12,926 nt of DNA from Dehalococcoidia bacterium. Lineage in GTDB: Bacteria; Chloroflexota; Dehalococcoidia; Dehalococcoidales; Fen-1064. The position numbers and the translations under genes are program-made. Below, piece after piece: positions 1 to 7,479 of this stretch (positions within the stretch are counted from its first letter, which is position 1; each line of letters begins with the position of its first letter). The notes under the pieces were generated by a model. That model did not search any database. It was not told the DNA's origin and saw only the letters and a program-made list of their open reading frames with translations. The stretch covers positions 9,828 to 22,753 of the forward strand of contig DUES01000171.1 in the NCBI GenBank assembly GCA_011192055.1, in the 5' to 3' direction.

Positions 1-738
1 TTTGGCGTGCTCCAGTCAATGATGGTCTGGGGTGATAAGGCCGCCGAGGTGGAAGGGGTATCGCGGGAAGCGTGTGACCAATGGGCATTGAGGGCACACC
101 AGAAAGCTGTTGCCGCAATTGATTCCGGCAAGTTCGCCGAAGAAATTGTCCCGGTTCCGGTCCCTCAATCCCGTGGGGAACCTGTCACCGTTGATACCGA
201 TGAAACACCCCGCAGGGATACTTCCCTGGAGCGCCTGGCAAAACTCCGTCCGGTACTGGGCGGTGTTTCCACGGCCGGTAACTCATCCTCGGAGAATGAC
301 GGCGCCGCTGCCGTGGTGCTCATGAGTGCCCGTAAAGCTGCGGAACTGGGGATGCAGCCACTGGCTTACCTCAGGTCATCTGCCGTTGCGGGAGCCGACC
401 CGGTACGAACGTGGTTATCCGTCCCCAAGGCAGTTAACAAGGCTCTGGAGAAGGCAGGACTCGAAATAGGGCAGATGGACCTTATCGAGGTACAGGAAGC
501 ATTTGCCGGACAGGTGCTGGCTGACCTCAAGGAAATGGGGCTTTCCGAAGAAGAATGCGATGCAAAAGTAAACGTTAATGGTTCCGGAATCAGCCTGGGA
601 CATCCGGTAGGAGCTACCGGGGCCATGAGACTGACAACACTTTTACACGAGATGAAGCGCAGGAATGCCCGTTATGGACTGGAGACAATATGCGGCGGTG
701 GAGGTCTGGGAATCGCTGCGATAGTTGAAAGAAAGTAA
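1..738 (+). CDS. Thiolase (acetyl-CoA acetyltransferase family), C-terminal part
   Basis: The frame is open from base 1, so the 5' end lies outside the window; 245 codons are visible of a gene that is usually about 390-430 codons. The family condenses two acyl-CoAs or cleaves 3-ketoacyl-CoA with CoA. Visible hallmarks are a TAGNSSSENDGAAAVVLMS stretch, the GSGISLGHPVGATGA block carrying the active-site His, and a late ICGGGGLG segment carrying the second catalytic Cys. The nucleophilic Cys near residue 90 of thiolases is upstream and cannot be checked. The usual NEAF loop reads QEAF here. A carboxyltransferase gene follows 75 nt downstream on the same strand, which suggests a shared role in acyl-CoA metabolism. 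The direction (synthesis or beta-oxidation) and the chain length cannot be told from sequence. Confidence 0.93.
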   Translation, partial: FGVLQSMMVWGDKAAEVEGVSREACDQWALRAHQKAVAAIDSGKFAEEIVPVPVPQSRGEPVTVDTDETPRRDTSLERLAKLRPVLGGVSTAGNSSSENDGAAAVVLMSARKAAELGMQPLAYLRSSAVAGADPVRTWLSVPKAVNKALEKAGLEIGQMDLIEVQEAFAGQVLADLKEMGLSEEECDAKVNVNGSGISLGHPVGATGAMRLTTLLHEMKRRNARYGLETICGGGGLGIAAIVERK

Positions 739-813
739 AACCGCTACTCCGAAAGCCACCCGCGGCAGCCAGGATAATGTAATACGAGTGACAACGGAGA
801 ACGTGAATACAAA

Positions 814-2382
814 ATGACCGAAGAAAAAGACCTGAAAGAGAAACAGCTTTCAGAACTGGAACAGCGCCGGAATAAACTCATGGAAATGGGAGGAGAAAAC
901 CGAGTTGCTGCGCAGGCAAAGCGGGGCAAACTGAATGCACGGGAGCGTATTAACACGCTCCTGGACGAAGGCACCTTCCACGAGACCGGTATGTTTGCCC
1001 GGAGTCGCGGCAGTTCATACGGCGATGTCCCGGCAGACGCCGTGGTGACCGGCTACGGTAAGATAGACGGCCGGGGGGTCTATGTCTACGCCCAGGACTT
1101 CACCAGTATGGGCGGCACCATGTCCGAAATGCAGAGTCGCAAGATATGCAACATAATGGACAGTGCCCTGAAAGCCGGTTGGCCCGTTATCGCCCTTAAC
1201 GATTCCGGTGGCGCCAGGATACAGGACGGCGTCGATTCCCTGTCGAGCTACGGCCAGCTTTTCTACAGGAACACCCTGTCCTCGGGCGTTATCCCCCAGA
1301 TTTGCGCCATCCTCGGACCGACAGCCGGTGGCGGTGTCTATTCTCCCGCCCTGATGGACTTCATTTTCATGGTAAAGGAAATCAGCTATGCCTTTATCAC
1401 CGGACCGAGAGTGGTTAAGTCGGCAATCGGCCAGGACGTCAGTGAAGAGGAACTTGGCGGTGCTATCGCAGCACAGCAGAAAGCCGGAGTTGTCTGTCGT
1501 TCCGAGAATAGCGAAGCCGACTGTTTCCAGAGTATCCGGGAGCTTCTCGGTTTTCTGCCTTCAAGCTATCGTGAAAAACCGCCCAGGGTTGACTGGGGTG
1601 ACAGTCCGGAGCGCACCGACCCAAAACTGTATGATATAGTCCCCTCCAATTTAAGACGGCCGTATGACATGCATAAGCTCATCAGGAGCATCTTTGACCA
1701 GCGCTCAGACGGCAAACAAAACTACTTCGAGCTTTTCCCCTTGTTCGCCACCAACATTATCACCTGCTTTTCCCGCCTTAACGGCAATTCTGTCGGCATT
1801 ATCGCAAACCAGCCGATGTCCAAGGCAGGAGCACTGGATATTGATGCCTGCGACAAAGCTTCACGCTTCATCCGTTTCTGCGATGCTTTCAATATCCCGG
1901 TCGTAACCCTGGTGGACGTTCCCGGCTACATGCCCGGAACCGACCAGGAGTGGGGTGGTATCATCCGGCATGGGGCCAAGATGCTCTATGCTTATTCCGA
2001 GGCTACCGTTCCGAAGCTGACACTCACTATACGAAAAGCGTACGGAGGTTCCTACCTGGGAATGTGCGGCAGAGACCTCGGCGCCGATACCGTATTCTGC
2101 TGGCCGTCGACAGTGCTGGCAGTCATGGAAGCAGAAGGGGCGGCACCCATAATATATCGCAGGGAGCTGGAAGCAGCCGAAAATCCGGATGAGTTACTAC
2201 AGGTTAAAATACGGGAATATCGTGAAGAATTTGCCAATCCGTACCGGGCTGCGGAGCACCTGCATATTGATGATGTCATTGACCCCGCGCAGACCCGTCC
2301 CAGGTTGATTGCCGCCCTTGAGATGGCCCGGGGCAAAGTCGAAGAGAGACCTGCCAGGAAACACGGTATAATCCCCACATAG
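814..2382 (+). CDS. Acyl-CoA carboxylase carboxyltransferase (beta) subunit, propionyl-CoA carboxylase / methylmalonyl-CoA decarboxylase alpha type
   Basis: This 522-residue protein has the normal length of biotin-dependent acyl-CoA carboxyltransferases, which move a carboxyl group between carboxybiotin and an acyl-CoA. The N-terminal half has the family blocks KLNARERINTLLDEGTF, QDFTSMGGTMSE, LNDSGGARIQDGV (first oxyanion-hole region) and SGVIPQICAILGPTAGGGVYSPA. The C-terminal half has VDVPGYMPGTDQE, RKAYGGSYL, a WPSTVLAVMEAEGA block and the typical ending with KHGIIPT. The start ATG has GGAGA at 796-800, about 13 nt upstream. No biotin carboxylase, biotin carrier or sodium-pump subunit is nearby, so a carboxylase and a decarboxylase cannot be separated. 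The position after ITGP...EELGGA, often TH or H in relatives, is AAQ here. The specific acyl-CoA is unknown. Confidence 0.93.
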   Translation: MTEEKDLKEKQLSELEQRRNKLMEMGGENRVAAQAKRGKLNARERINTLLDEGTFHETGMFARSRGSSYGDVPADAVVTGYGKIDGRGVYVYAQDFTSMGGTMSEMQSRKICNIMDSALKAGWPVIALNDSGGARIQDGVDSLSSYGQLFYRNTLSSGVIPQICAILGPTAGGGVYSPALMDFIFMVKEISYAFITGPRVVKSAIGQDVSEEELGGAIAAQQKAGVVCRSENSEADCFQSIRELLGFLPSSYREKPPRVDWGDSPERTDPKLYDIVPSNLRRPYDMHKLIRSIFDQRSDGKQNYFELFPLFATNIITCFSRLNGNSVGIIANQPMSKAGALDIDACDKASRFIRFCDAFNIPVVTLVDVPGYMPGTDQEWGGIIRHGAKMLYAYSEATVPKLTLTIRKAYGGSYLGMCGRDLGADTVFCWPSTVLAVMEAEGAAPIIYRRELEAAENPDELLQVKIREYREEFANPYRAAEHLHIDDVIDPAQTRPRLIAALEMARGKVEERPARKHGIIPT

Positions 2383-2398
2383 ACTGGAAAGGTAGAGC

Positions 2399-3406
2399 TT
2401 GTTACATATACTCTCGGGACCGGACAGCTATTCCCGCGGTCAGGCACTTGAAACAATCAAGGGCAGTACCGGCGACCCGGAAGCAATGGCGCTGAACACA
2501 GCTATCCTTGAAGGACGTCAGCTTACGGTCGACCAGATGAGACCGGTCTGCGAGGCAATGCCGTTCCTTGCCGAGAAACGCCTGATTATTATCACGGGTC
2601 TGCTGCAACGTTTTGAAGCAGGAAAAAGGGCCACAGGTACGGCCAGGGGCAGGCGCAAGACCACCTCTGTGCAGGACCATAAATCTTTAGGTGAATACAT
2701 CCCGGCAATTCCGGAAAGTACGGTGATGGTACTGGTCGATGAAAAGGTCAGTGCCGGCAATCCGCTTTATAAAATACTCTCAGCAAAGGCCCGGGTGCAG
2801 TCCTTTCCCTTGCTTAATACCAGGGATTTGAGGGAGTGGCTACAGGCATATATCGCGCAGGAAGGCGGCAGCATCTCTTCCCCGGCAGTCAATCTGTTGG
2901 CGCGACTGGTGGGAAGTGACCTCTGGACCATGTCCAGCGAAGCCGGTAAGCTGCTTCTCTACACTTCAGGACGCCGCATCGAGGAAGAAGATATCAGGCT
3001 GCTTGTCGGGTATACCCAGCAGGCTAACGTTTTCGCCATGGTTGATGCAATCGTCGAGTTCCGCACTCAGCCTGCTGAAAAAATGCTCCAGCAGCTCCTT
3101 CAGCAGGGGGCTGTTCCGGGGTACCTGTTATCCATGGTCACCCGGCAGATGCGACTCATCGTACGGGCAAGGGAAGTAAACAATCCGCGGATATCCAGCA
3201 GCGAACTTTGCAGCAGGCTGGGTATTGCCAATGATTATGTCGCCCGCAAAACCCTGGAGCAGTCCAGGCGCTACCCCCTGCTGCGAATCAGGCATGTCTA
3301 CCGGAAACTACTGGAAACCGACATCGCTATAAAGACAGGAAAATACGAGCCTGAACTGGCCCTCAGTATCCTTGTGGCTGAATTGTGCCAGCAGCATGCC
3401 GCGTGA
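2399..3406 (+). CDS. holA: DNA polymerase III delta subunit
   Basis: This 335-residue protein has the normal length for HolA, the clamp-loader subunit that opens the beta sliding clamp. The N-terminus (LHILSGPDSYSRGQALETIK) matches the family's usual opening, where a short beta strand leads into a degenerate nucleotide-binding fold. It is followed by the characteristic region around residues 50-70 (CEAMPFLAEKRLIIITGL). The middle has the SDLWTMSSEAGKLLLY segment, and the C-terminal collar domain contains repeated Leu-rich helices (MLQQLLQQGAVPGYLLSMVTRQMRLIVRAREV). The start is TTG, with AAAGG at 2388-2392 six nt before it, only 16 nt after the carboxylase stop. The 3' end abuts or overlaps the methyltransferase gene, so the two are probably co-transcribed. 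Confidence 0.93.
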   Translation: MLHILSGPDSYSRGQALETIKGSTGDPEAMALNTAILEGRQLTVDQMRPVCEAMPFLAEKRLIIITGLLQRFEAGKRATGTARGRRKTTSVQDHKSLGEYIPAIPESTVMVLVDEKVSAGNPLYKILSAKARVQSFPLLNTRDLREWLQAYIAQEGGSISSPAVNLLARLVGSDLWTMSSEAGKLLLYTSGRRIEEEDIRLLVGYTQQANVFAMVDAIVEFRTQPAEKMLQQLLQQGAVPGYLLSMVTRQMRLIVRAREVNNPRISSSELCSRLGIANDYVARKTLEQSRRYPLLRIRHVYRKLLETDIAIKTGKYEPELALSILVAELCQQHAA

Positions 3407-3413
3407 GAAGGTT

Positions 3414-4118
3414 ATGTCACATTCTGAAGAGTCTCCCCGATATCCTGAAAAGAAAAAGGGGGCAAGGCGTCCAGACCTGCCAGTCTCGCCCTTCGATGGA
3501 CTTGCAGCGGATTATGATACCTGGTTTGATGAAGCGGGCGAGATGGTTTTCGAGACTGAATTACGGTCTCTAAAGCAAGTTTTGCCCTCTCTCCAGAAGC
3601 CGTGGCTTGAAATAGGTATAGGTACCGGCAGGTTCGCCCGTGCACTGGGCATAGAAACCGGTATAGATATATCTATAGGGATGCTGGAAATCGCCGCACG
3701 ACGGGACATGAAAGTGCTCCTGGCACATGGAGAGCATCTTCCTTTTACTGGTGATTATTTCAGCACGGTTTTCCTGATAACTACTCTGTGTTTCATGGAA
3801 TGGCCGTCAGTCGTACTGCGCGAGGCTTACCGGGTTCTGAAGCCGGGCGGAAAGTTAGTGCTGGCAGATATGCCCGCCGGAAGCTCCTGGACACAACTAT
3901 ACGAACGTATGAAGAAGCAGAATGATCCCATCTACAAGCATGCTGTCTTTTACAGTTACAGTGACTTAATAAGTCTTGTTGAGCAGGGTGGATTCTCTGT
4001 ACAGGATATTGCTTCAACCCTTCTTCAGAATCCTAACGGAATAACACAAGCGGAACAACCGCATACAGGTTTCACCAACGGTTCCGGATTTGTGGTTATC
4101 GTTGCCGGTAAACGATAA
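3414..4118 (+). CDS. Class I SAM-dependent methyltransferase (Methyltransf_11-like)
   Basis: This predicted 234-residue cytoplasmic methyltransferase has a Rossmann fold. It has FDGLAADYDTWF near residues 27-38 and the SAM-binding motif I LEIGIGTGRFA at 65-75. An acidic strand end GIDIS follows, then HGEHLPF, a motif IV-like LITTLCFME, and RVLKPGGKLVLAD at 140-152, all in family order. The substrate cannot be inferred. I chose ATG 3414, just after the holA stop and preceded by AGAAGG at 3406-3411, although that spacing is only 2 nt. In-frame alternatives are ATG 3396 and TTG 3372, which would overlap holA by 11 or 35 nt. The gene lies downstream of holA and before a new promoter at 4155, so it probably ends the holA transcript. 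Confidence 0.85.
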   Translation: MSHSEESPRYPEKKKGARRPDLPVSPFDGLAADYDTWFDEAGEMVFETELRSLKQVLPSLQKPWLEIGIGTGRFARALGIETGIDISIGMLEIAARRDMKVLLAHGEHLPFTGDYFSTVFLITTLCFMEWPSVVLREAYRVLKPGGKLVLADMPAGSSWTQLYERMKKQNDPIYKHAVFYSYSDLISLVEQGGFSVQDIASTLLQNPNGITQAEQPHTGFTNGSGFVVIVAGKR

Positions 4119-4154
4119 AATTCAACCGGATACCGACCATACCTGTACGTACTG

Positions 4155-4183
4155 TTGACAGTTTTAACAGCTAACGTTATGAT
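4155..4183 (+). promoter_or_regulatory. Sigma-70-type promoter of the fur-nuoEF operon
   Basis: TTGACA at 4155-4160 and TATGAT at 4178-4183 are separated by exactly 17 nt, five of six and six of six matches to consensus -10 and -35. Transcription should begin near 4189-4191, almost on the fur start codon. A short inverted repeat, CTGTT (4152-4156) and AACAG (4166-4170), flanks the -35 element. The match is strong, but function is inferred. Confidence 0.75.
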
Positions 4184-4186
4184 ATA

Positions 4187-4213
4187 AATTGAGAATGAGA
4201 AACATTCGCAATT
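4187..4213 (+). promoter_or_regulatory. Fur-box-like operator over the fur start
   Basis: A 27-bp near-perfect dyad: arm AATTGAGAATG (4187-4197), spacer AGAAA, arm CATTCGCAATT (4203-4213). Ten of eleven arm positions pair. The core 4191-4209 matches the classical 19-bp Fur box GATAATGATAATCATTATC at 14 of 19 positions by hand count. It lies across the predicted transcription start and first codons of the Fur-family gene, the expected place for an autoregulatory operator. Confidence 0.65.
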
Positions 4214-4629
4214 CTGACAGGTCAATAGCCGGGTACTCCCTGACCAACCAGCGCCGTCTTCTCCTGGAACTGATAGACAACGCCGGGGGGCATATTGATG
4301 CCAAGGAACTATATCGCCGGGCCAGCAGCACCGATACATCCATAAGCCTGGCTACGGTATACCGGAACCTGCGCCTGTTCCAGAGACTGGGCCTGGTCGA
4401 TGAACGGAGACTGGGCCAGTCAAGTCACTGCTACGAGATACATCAGCCCTCCAGGCACCAGCATTTCGTCTGTTGTGATTGTGGTAAAGTGATTGAGTTC
4501 CAGGCACCCGCAATCAATAAACTGGTGGTAGATATACAGCGTAAACAGGGCTTCAGTGTCACCAGGGCGGAGTTTTATCTTGAAGGGTACTGCCGGGATT
4601 GTCACCAAAACAGGGAACGGGGAGGTTGA
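4195..4629 (+). CDS. Fur-family metal-dependent transcriptional regulator
   Basis: From ATG 4195 this is 144 residues, the family norm. The winged-helix half has LTNQRRLLLELI (16-27), a DAKELYRRA helix and the recognition helix LATVYRNLRLF (52-62). The dimerisation half has the HQHFVCCDCGKVIEF block. Cys93 and Cys96 together with Cys133 and Cys136 look like the structural zinc site, and His88/His90 and Glu101 like regulatory metal ligands. TTG 4189 is an alternative start. No Shine-Dalgarno sequence precedes either start, and the predicted transcription start is at or just before them, so the mRNA may be leaderless. Whether it senses Fe (Fur), peroxide (PerR) or Zn (Zur) is not decided by the protein. 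The Fur-box-like operator and the Fe-S-rich genes downstream favour iron. Confidence 0.92.
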   Translation: MRNIRNSDRSIAGYSLTNQRRLLLELIDNAGGHIDAKELYRRASSTDTSISLATVYRNLRLFQRLGLVDERRLGQSSHCYEIHQPSRHQHFVCCDCGKVIEFQAPAINKLVVDIQRKQGFSVTRAEFYLEGYCRDCHQNRERGG

Positions 4630-4632
4630 GTT

Positions 4633-4788
4633 GTGGCTGAGGAGAAAGTGAATAAGCTCGAAGAAGAAATAGCAGACCTGAAGGCAAGATGGCCGGCACA
4701 CTCGGTGAAGCCCTCTATGTTACAGAAACTGGAAGAACTGGAGGAAAAACTGGAGCAGGCAAGGCGGAAGGAAGCGGAGAGTGCCTAG
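4633..4788 (+). CDS. Small charged coiled-coil protein (51 residues), function unknown
   Basis: This short gene begins at GTG 4633, with GGAGG at 4621-4625 seven nt upstream, and ends in TAG. The product is almost all charged helix: an EEKVNKLEEEIADLKAR heptad segment, a central WPAHSVKPSM linker with a single Trp, and a second helix MLQKLEELEEKLEQARRKE. This suggests a helical hairpin or coiled coil. It has no Cys, signal peptide or membrane segment. It starts 3 nt after the fur stop and overlaps the ferredoxin gene by 8 nt, so it is very probably translated with them. The strong ribosome binding site and coupling support a real gene. A role as an assembly or adaptor piece for the electron-transfer complex is only a guess from context. 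Confidence 0.75.
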   Translation: MAEEKVNKLEEEIADLKARWPAHSVKPSMLQKLEELEEKLEQARRKEAESA

Positions 4789-4996
4789 AAAGATAGCCCT
4801 GGTGGACTTCCCGAAGTGCCACCCGGAGCAATGCAGCGATGATGGACTCTGCCCTGCGGCAGCAGCATGCCCGCACAAACTGATAAAGCAGGAGAAACCG
4901 GGAGATATTCCAATGACTGACCCCTCTGTCTGCCGGGGTTGCGCCACCTGTGCCCAGGCCTGCCCGTTCAAAGCGATAAAGGTAATAAGCGGTTAA
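4781..4996 (+). CDS. Small [4Fe-4S] ferredoxin-like protein resembling the RLI/ABCE1 Fe-S domain
   Basis: Seventy-one residues from GTG 4781, preceded by GGAAG/GGAGA elements and overlapping the previous gene by 8 nt. The C-terminal part has a standard ferredoxin motif, CRGCATCAQACPFKAI (Cys51, 54, 57, 61). The N-terminal part has Cys13, 18, 24 and 30 in KCHPEQC...LCPAAAACP after an opening RKIALVD. That order recalls the metal-binding N-terminus of RNase L inhibitor proteins (RIAIVD...KCxPKKC), here without any ABC ATPase. It could bind two [4Fe-4S] clusters and act as an electron carrier. Its place between fur and the nuoE-like gene suggests it is a partner of the NADH-oxidising module. The RLI resemblance is by eye. 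Confidence 0.85.
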   Translation: MPRKIALVDFPKCHPEQCSDDGLCPAAAACPHKLIKQEKPGDIPMTDPSVCRGCATCAQACPFKAIKVISG

Positions 4997-5007
4997 GTAC
5001 TAAGATA

Positions 5008-5190
5008 ATGACGCATAATCCGGTAAACACAATAAAAAGCACTGCTCCATCTTGCGGTAATACCGATGAACAGGACTATCTCCGCGAAGTGACGTAGCGT
5101 GCACTTAAAGGTTTCAGCAAAAAGAGAGAAAACCTCATTCCAATCCTGCAGAAGGCACAGGGAAGGTTAGGTTATCTTCCCCGTGAGGCC
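5008..5190 (+). other. Upstream in-frame part of the nuoE-like gene, interrupted by TAG at 5095-5097
   Basis: From ATG 5008 the frame of the nuoE-like gene is open for 29 codons (ending DYLREVT), meets TAG at 5095-5097, then continues without another stop. The 31 codons between TAG and the first downstream ATG encode ALKGFSKKRENLIPILQKAQ and GRLGYLPREA, which is the conserved N-terminal helical region of NuoE proteins. So the coding frame is conserved on the far side of the stop. Possible causes are a nonsense mutation, a sequencing or assembly error, or recoding of TAG. Confidence 0.7.
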
Positions 5191-5562
5191 ATGCTGGAAA
5201 TTGCCGCATTCCTGAACATACCCGCCATAGATGTCTACGGAGTAGTAACGTTTTATAACCAGTTCCGGCTCAACCCGCCGGGCAAACATTCTATCAGGGT
5301 ATGTCTCGGTACTGCCTGCCACATGAAGGGCGGTTATATTACCCTGGATGCCTGGAAACGGCGCCTGGAAATAGGTGAAGGAGAGACCACTCCGGACCGT
5401 GAGTTCGACCTCGATACCGTGGCATGTGTCGGGTGCTGTACCATGGCACCTGTAAGCGTAGTTGATGACCAGCCGGAAGGCAAAGTGGAACCCACTAAGG
5501 TGGACGGTATATTGCTCCGTTTTGAACTGGAGAGGGAAGCTGAGGAACAGATAGAAGAGTGA
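5191..5562 (+). CDS. NuoE/HoxE-like [2Fe-2S] thioredoxin-fold subunit (as called from the first ATG after an in-frame stop)
   Basis: The small subunit of the NADH-oxidising module, with one [2Fe-2S] cluster. The visible family features are IPAIDVYGVVTFYNQFRL, VCLGTACHMKG with Cys38 and Cys43, and ACVGCCTMAPV with Cys79 and Cys83 (plus an extra Cys82). At 123 residues it is shorter than the usual 150-170, because an in-frame TAG at 5095 cuts off the N-terminal helical region encoded just upstream. ATG 5191 lies inside conserved family sequence and has no good ribosome binding site, so it is unlikely to be the native start. If the TAG is an error or is read through, the gene would start at ATG 5008 and encode 184 residues. 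It overlaps the nuoF-like gene by 4 nt. Confidence 0.85.
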   Translation: MLEIAAFLNIPAIDVYGVVTFYNQFRLNPPGKHSIRVCLGTACHMKGGYITLDAWKRRLEIGEGETTPDREFDLDTVACVGCCTMAPVSVVDDQPEGKVEPTKVDGILLRFELEREAEEQIEE

Positions 5563-7475
5563 ACGTAATCGCATCACCCTCAACCGTACTATCCTTCCGG
5601 GAGATAAAGGCAGCGGCAGAGTCCCGCTGGGGAGAGCTTTTTAACTCCGGTAAGCCCGTTGTCATGGTCGGTGCGGCTACCTGCGGTCGGGCCACCGGTG
5701 CACTGGAAGTCATCCGGTCACTGAGGGCAGAGCTGGAGAAGAACAGCGTAGACTGTCCGGTGATAGAGGTCGGCTGCATGGGACACTGCTACGCCGAGCC
5801 GCTGGTCGTTATTCAGAAACCGGGTTACCCGGCAATCTGCTACGGGTATGTTAATCCGGTCATCGCAGAAAGACTGGTCAGGGAATTCATTATCGGTGAC
5901 AATCCCTGTCTGGAATTTGTCCTCGGTGCAATGGAGGAAAACGACCTCATACCCAGTTTTGCCGATTTCCCGCGTGCCGGCTATGAAAAAAAGGTAGTAC
6001 TGAGGAACTGCGGGCATATTGACCCTACGGATATTGAGCATTATATTGCCGGTGGTGGTTACTCAGCCCTGGCGAAAACACTGCAGCTATCTCCGGAGGA
6101 CATTATCAGTGAAGACAAGGATTCCGGGCTGAGGGGCAGGGGTGGCGCCGGTTTCCTCACCGGTATGAAATGGGAGATTTGCCGCCAGGCTCCGGGCAGG
6201 ACCAGGTACATAGTCTGCAACGCAGATGAAGGTGACCCGGGAGCATTCATGGACCGTGCAATCCTTGAGAGCGACCCTCATTCGGTGATTGAAGGGATGA
6301 TTATTGCCGCCTACGCCATCGGTGCCCGGAACGGCTATATCTACGTCCGCGCCGAGTACCCGCTGGCCGTAGAGCGCCTCAGGATTGCCCTGAGGCAGGC
6401 GAGAAAAACCGGTCTGCTGGGCAGAAATATCCTGGGCAGTGATTTCAGTCTGGATATTCGGATATTCCATGGTTCCGGGGCATTTGTCTGTGGTGAAGAG
6501 ACTGCACTGATTGCTTCTCTCGAGGGGAAAGCCGGGATGCCCCGCCACCGTCCGCCCTACCCGGCAACCAGTGGCATTAATGGCAAGCCTACCGTTATCA
6601 ACAATGTCAAAACACTGGCAACCATACCGCCCATAATTGAAAACGGGTCAAAGTGGTTCAACGGTATCGGTACCGGTACCAGCAAAGGTACCGCTGTTTT
6701 TGCCCTGGCCGGCAAGGTGGTCAATACCGGCCTCGTGGAAGTGCCAATGGGTACAACACTGCGACAGGTTATATTCAATGTTGGCAGCGGGATTCCCGGT
6801 GGCAAGCAGTTTAAGGCGGTACAGATTGGCGGGCCGTCCGGCGGCTGCCTTCCGGAAGCGGCACTGGACCTGCCTGTTGATTTTGATTCGCTGGCAGACG
6901 CCGGTGCCATGATGGGTTCCGGAGGCATGGTGGTGCTCGATGAAGACGACTGCATGGTGGAGATTGCACGGTATTTCCTGGAGTTCACCCAGCGGGAGTC
7001 GTGTGGAAAATGTACGTTCTGTCGACTCGGCACCAGGCAAATGCTGGCCATTCTCGATGATATTACCAGGGGACAGGGCAGTGAAACTGATATTGCTACC
7101 CTTGAAACACTGGCCGAGGCCGTAAAATCCGGCTCACTGTGCAGCCTGGGAAAGACTGCCCCAAATCCGGTGCTTACTACCCTGCGGTATTTCAGGGATG
7201 AGTACCAGGCCCACATAGAAATGGGGCGCTGTCCGGCCCTGATGTGCCGTGAGCTTATCGCCTACTACATCCTGCCGGACAAGTGCGAGCGTTCCTGTGA
7301 CGCCTGCATAGGCACGTGTACCGTGGAAGCTATAACCCCAAACCGAAAGAGAATCAAGGTCATCGACCAGGAAAAATGTGTCAAATGTGATACCTGCCGT
7401 GTTGCTTGTCCTCCACAATACAATGCCATCGTTAAATTATCACCACCCGGAGAAGTACCTGTCGCGACAGGGTAA
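5559..7475 (+). CDS. NuoF/HoxF/HydB-like NADH-binding flavoprotein subunit
   Basis: This 638-residue subunit oxidises NAD(P)H or reduces NAD(P)+ through FMN and passes electrons along Fe-S clusters. In order it has: an N-terminal thioredoxin-like [2Fe-2S] domain (Cys42, Cys73, Cys77); the NADH loop GLRGRGGAGFLTGMKWE (190-206); the FMN region CNADEGDPGAF (220-230) and CGEETALIASLEGK (311-324); and a [4Fe-4S] site with Cys482, 485, 488 and 528. The C-terminus is a two-cluster ferredoxin domain. Its first motif has unusual C-x3-C-x2-C-x3-C spacing (Cys576, 580, 583, 587), and the second is standard (Cys607, 610, 613, 617). This fused layout is typical of HydB/HndC-type subunits of bifurcating hydrogenases and related enzymes rather than of respiratory complex I. 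GTG start, 4-nt overlap with the previous gene. Confidence 0.95.
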   Translation: MNVIASPSTVLSFREIKAAAESRWGELFNSGKPVVMVGAATCGRATGALEVIRSLRAELEKNSVDCPVIEVGCMGHCYAEPLVVIQKPGYPAICYGYVNPVIAERLVREFIIGDNPCLEFVLGAMEENDLIPSFADFPRAGYEKKVVLRNCGHIDPTDIEHYIAGGGYSALAKTLQLSPEDIISEDKDSGLRGRGGAGFLTGMKWEICRQAPGRTRYIVCNADEGDPGAFMDRAILESDPHSVIEGMIIAAYAIGARNGYIYVRAEYPLAVERLRIALRQARKTGLLGRNILGSDFSLDIRIFHGSGAFVCGEETALIASLEGKAGMPRHRPPYPATSGINGKPTVINNVKTLATIPPIIENGSKWFNGIGTGTSKGTAVFALAGKVVNTGLVEVPMGTTLRQVIFNVGSGIPGGKQFKAVQIGGPSGGCLPEAALDLPVDFDSLADAGAMMGSGGMVVLDEDDCMVEIARYFLEFTQRESCGKCTFCRLGTRQMLAILDDITRGQGSETDIATLETLAEAVKSGSLCSLGKTAPNPVLTTLRYFRDEYQAHIEMGRCPALMCRELIAYYILPDKCERSCDACIGTCTVEAITPNRKRIKVIDQEKCVKCDTCRVACPPQYNAIVKLSPPGEVPVATG

Positions 7476-7479
7476 GTAA

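Noticed and set aside
6661..6692. Repeated GGTACC-like units in the nuoF-like gene
   Set aside because: They encode the ordinary Gly/Thr-rich stretch GIGTGTSKGT; no evidence of a separate repeat element.
6557..7216. A long 219-codon minus-strand frame inside the nuoF-like gene
   Set aside because: It is antisense to a fully conserved protein; its composition follows the codon pattern of the opposite strand.
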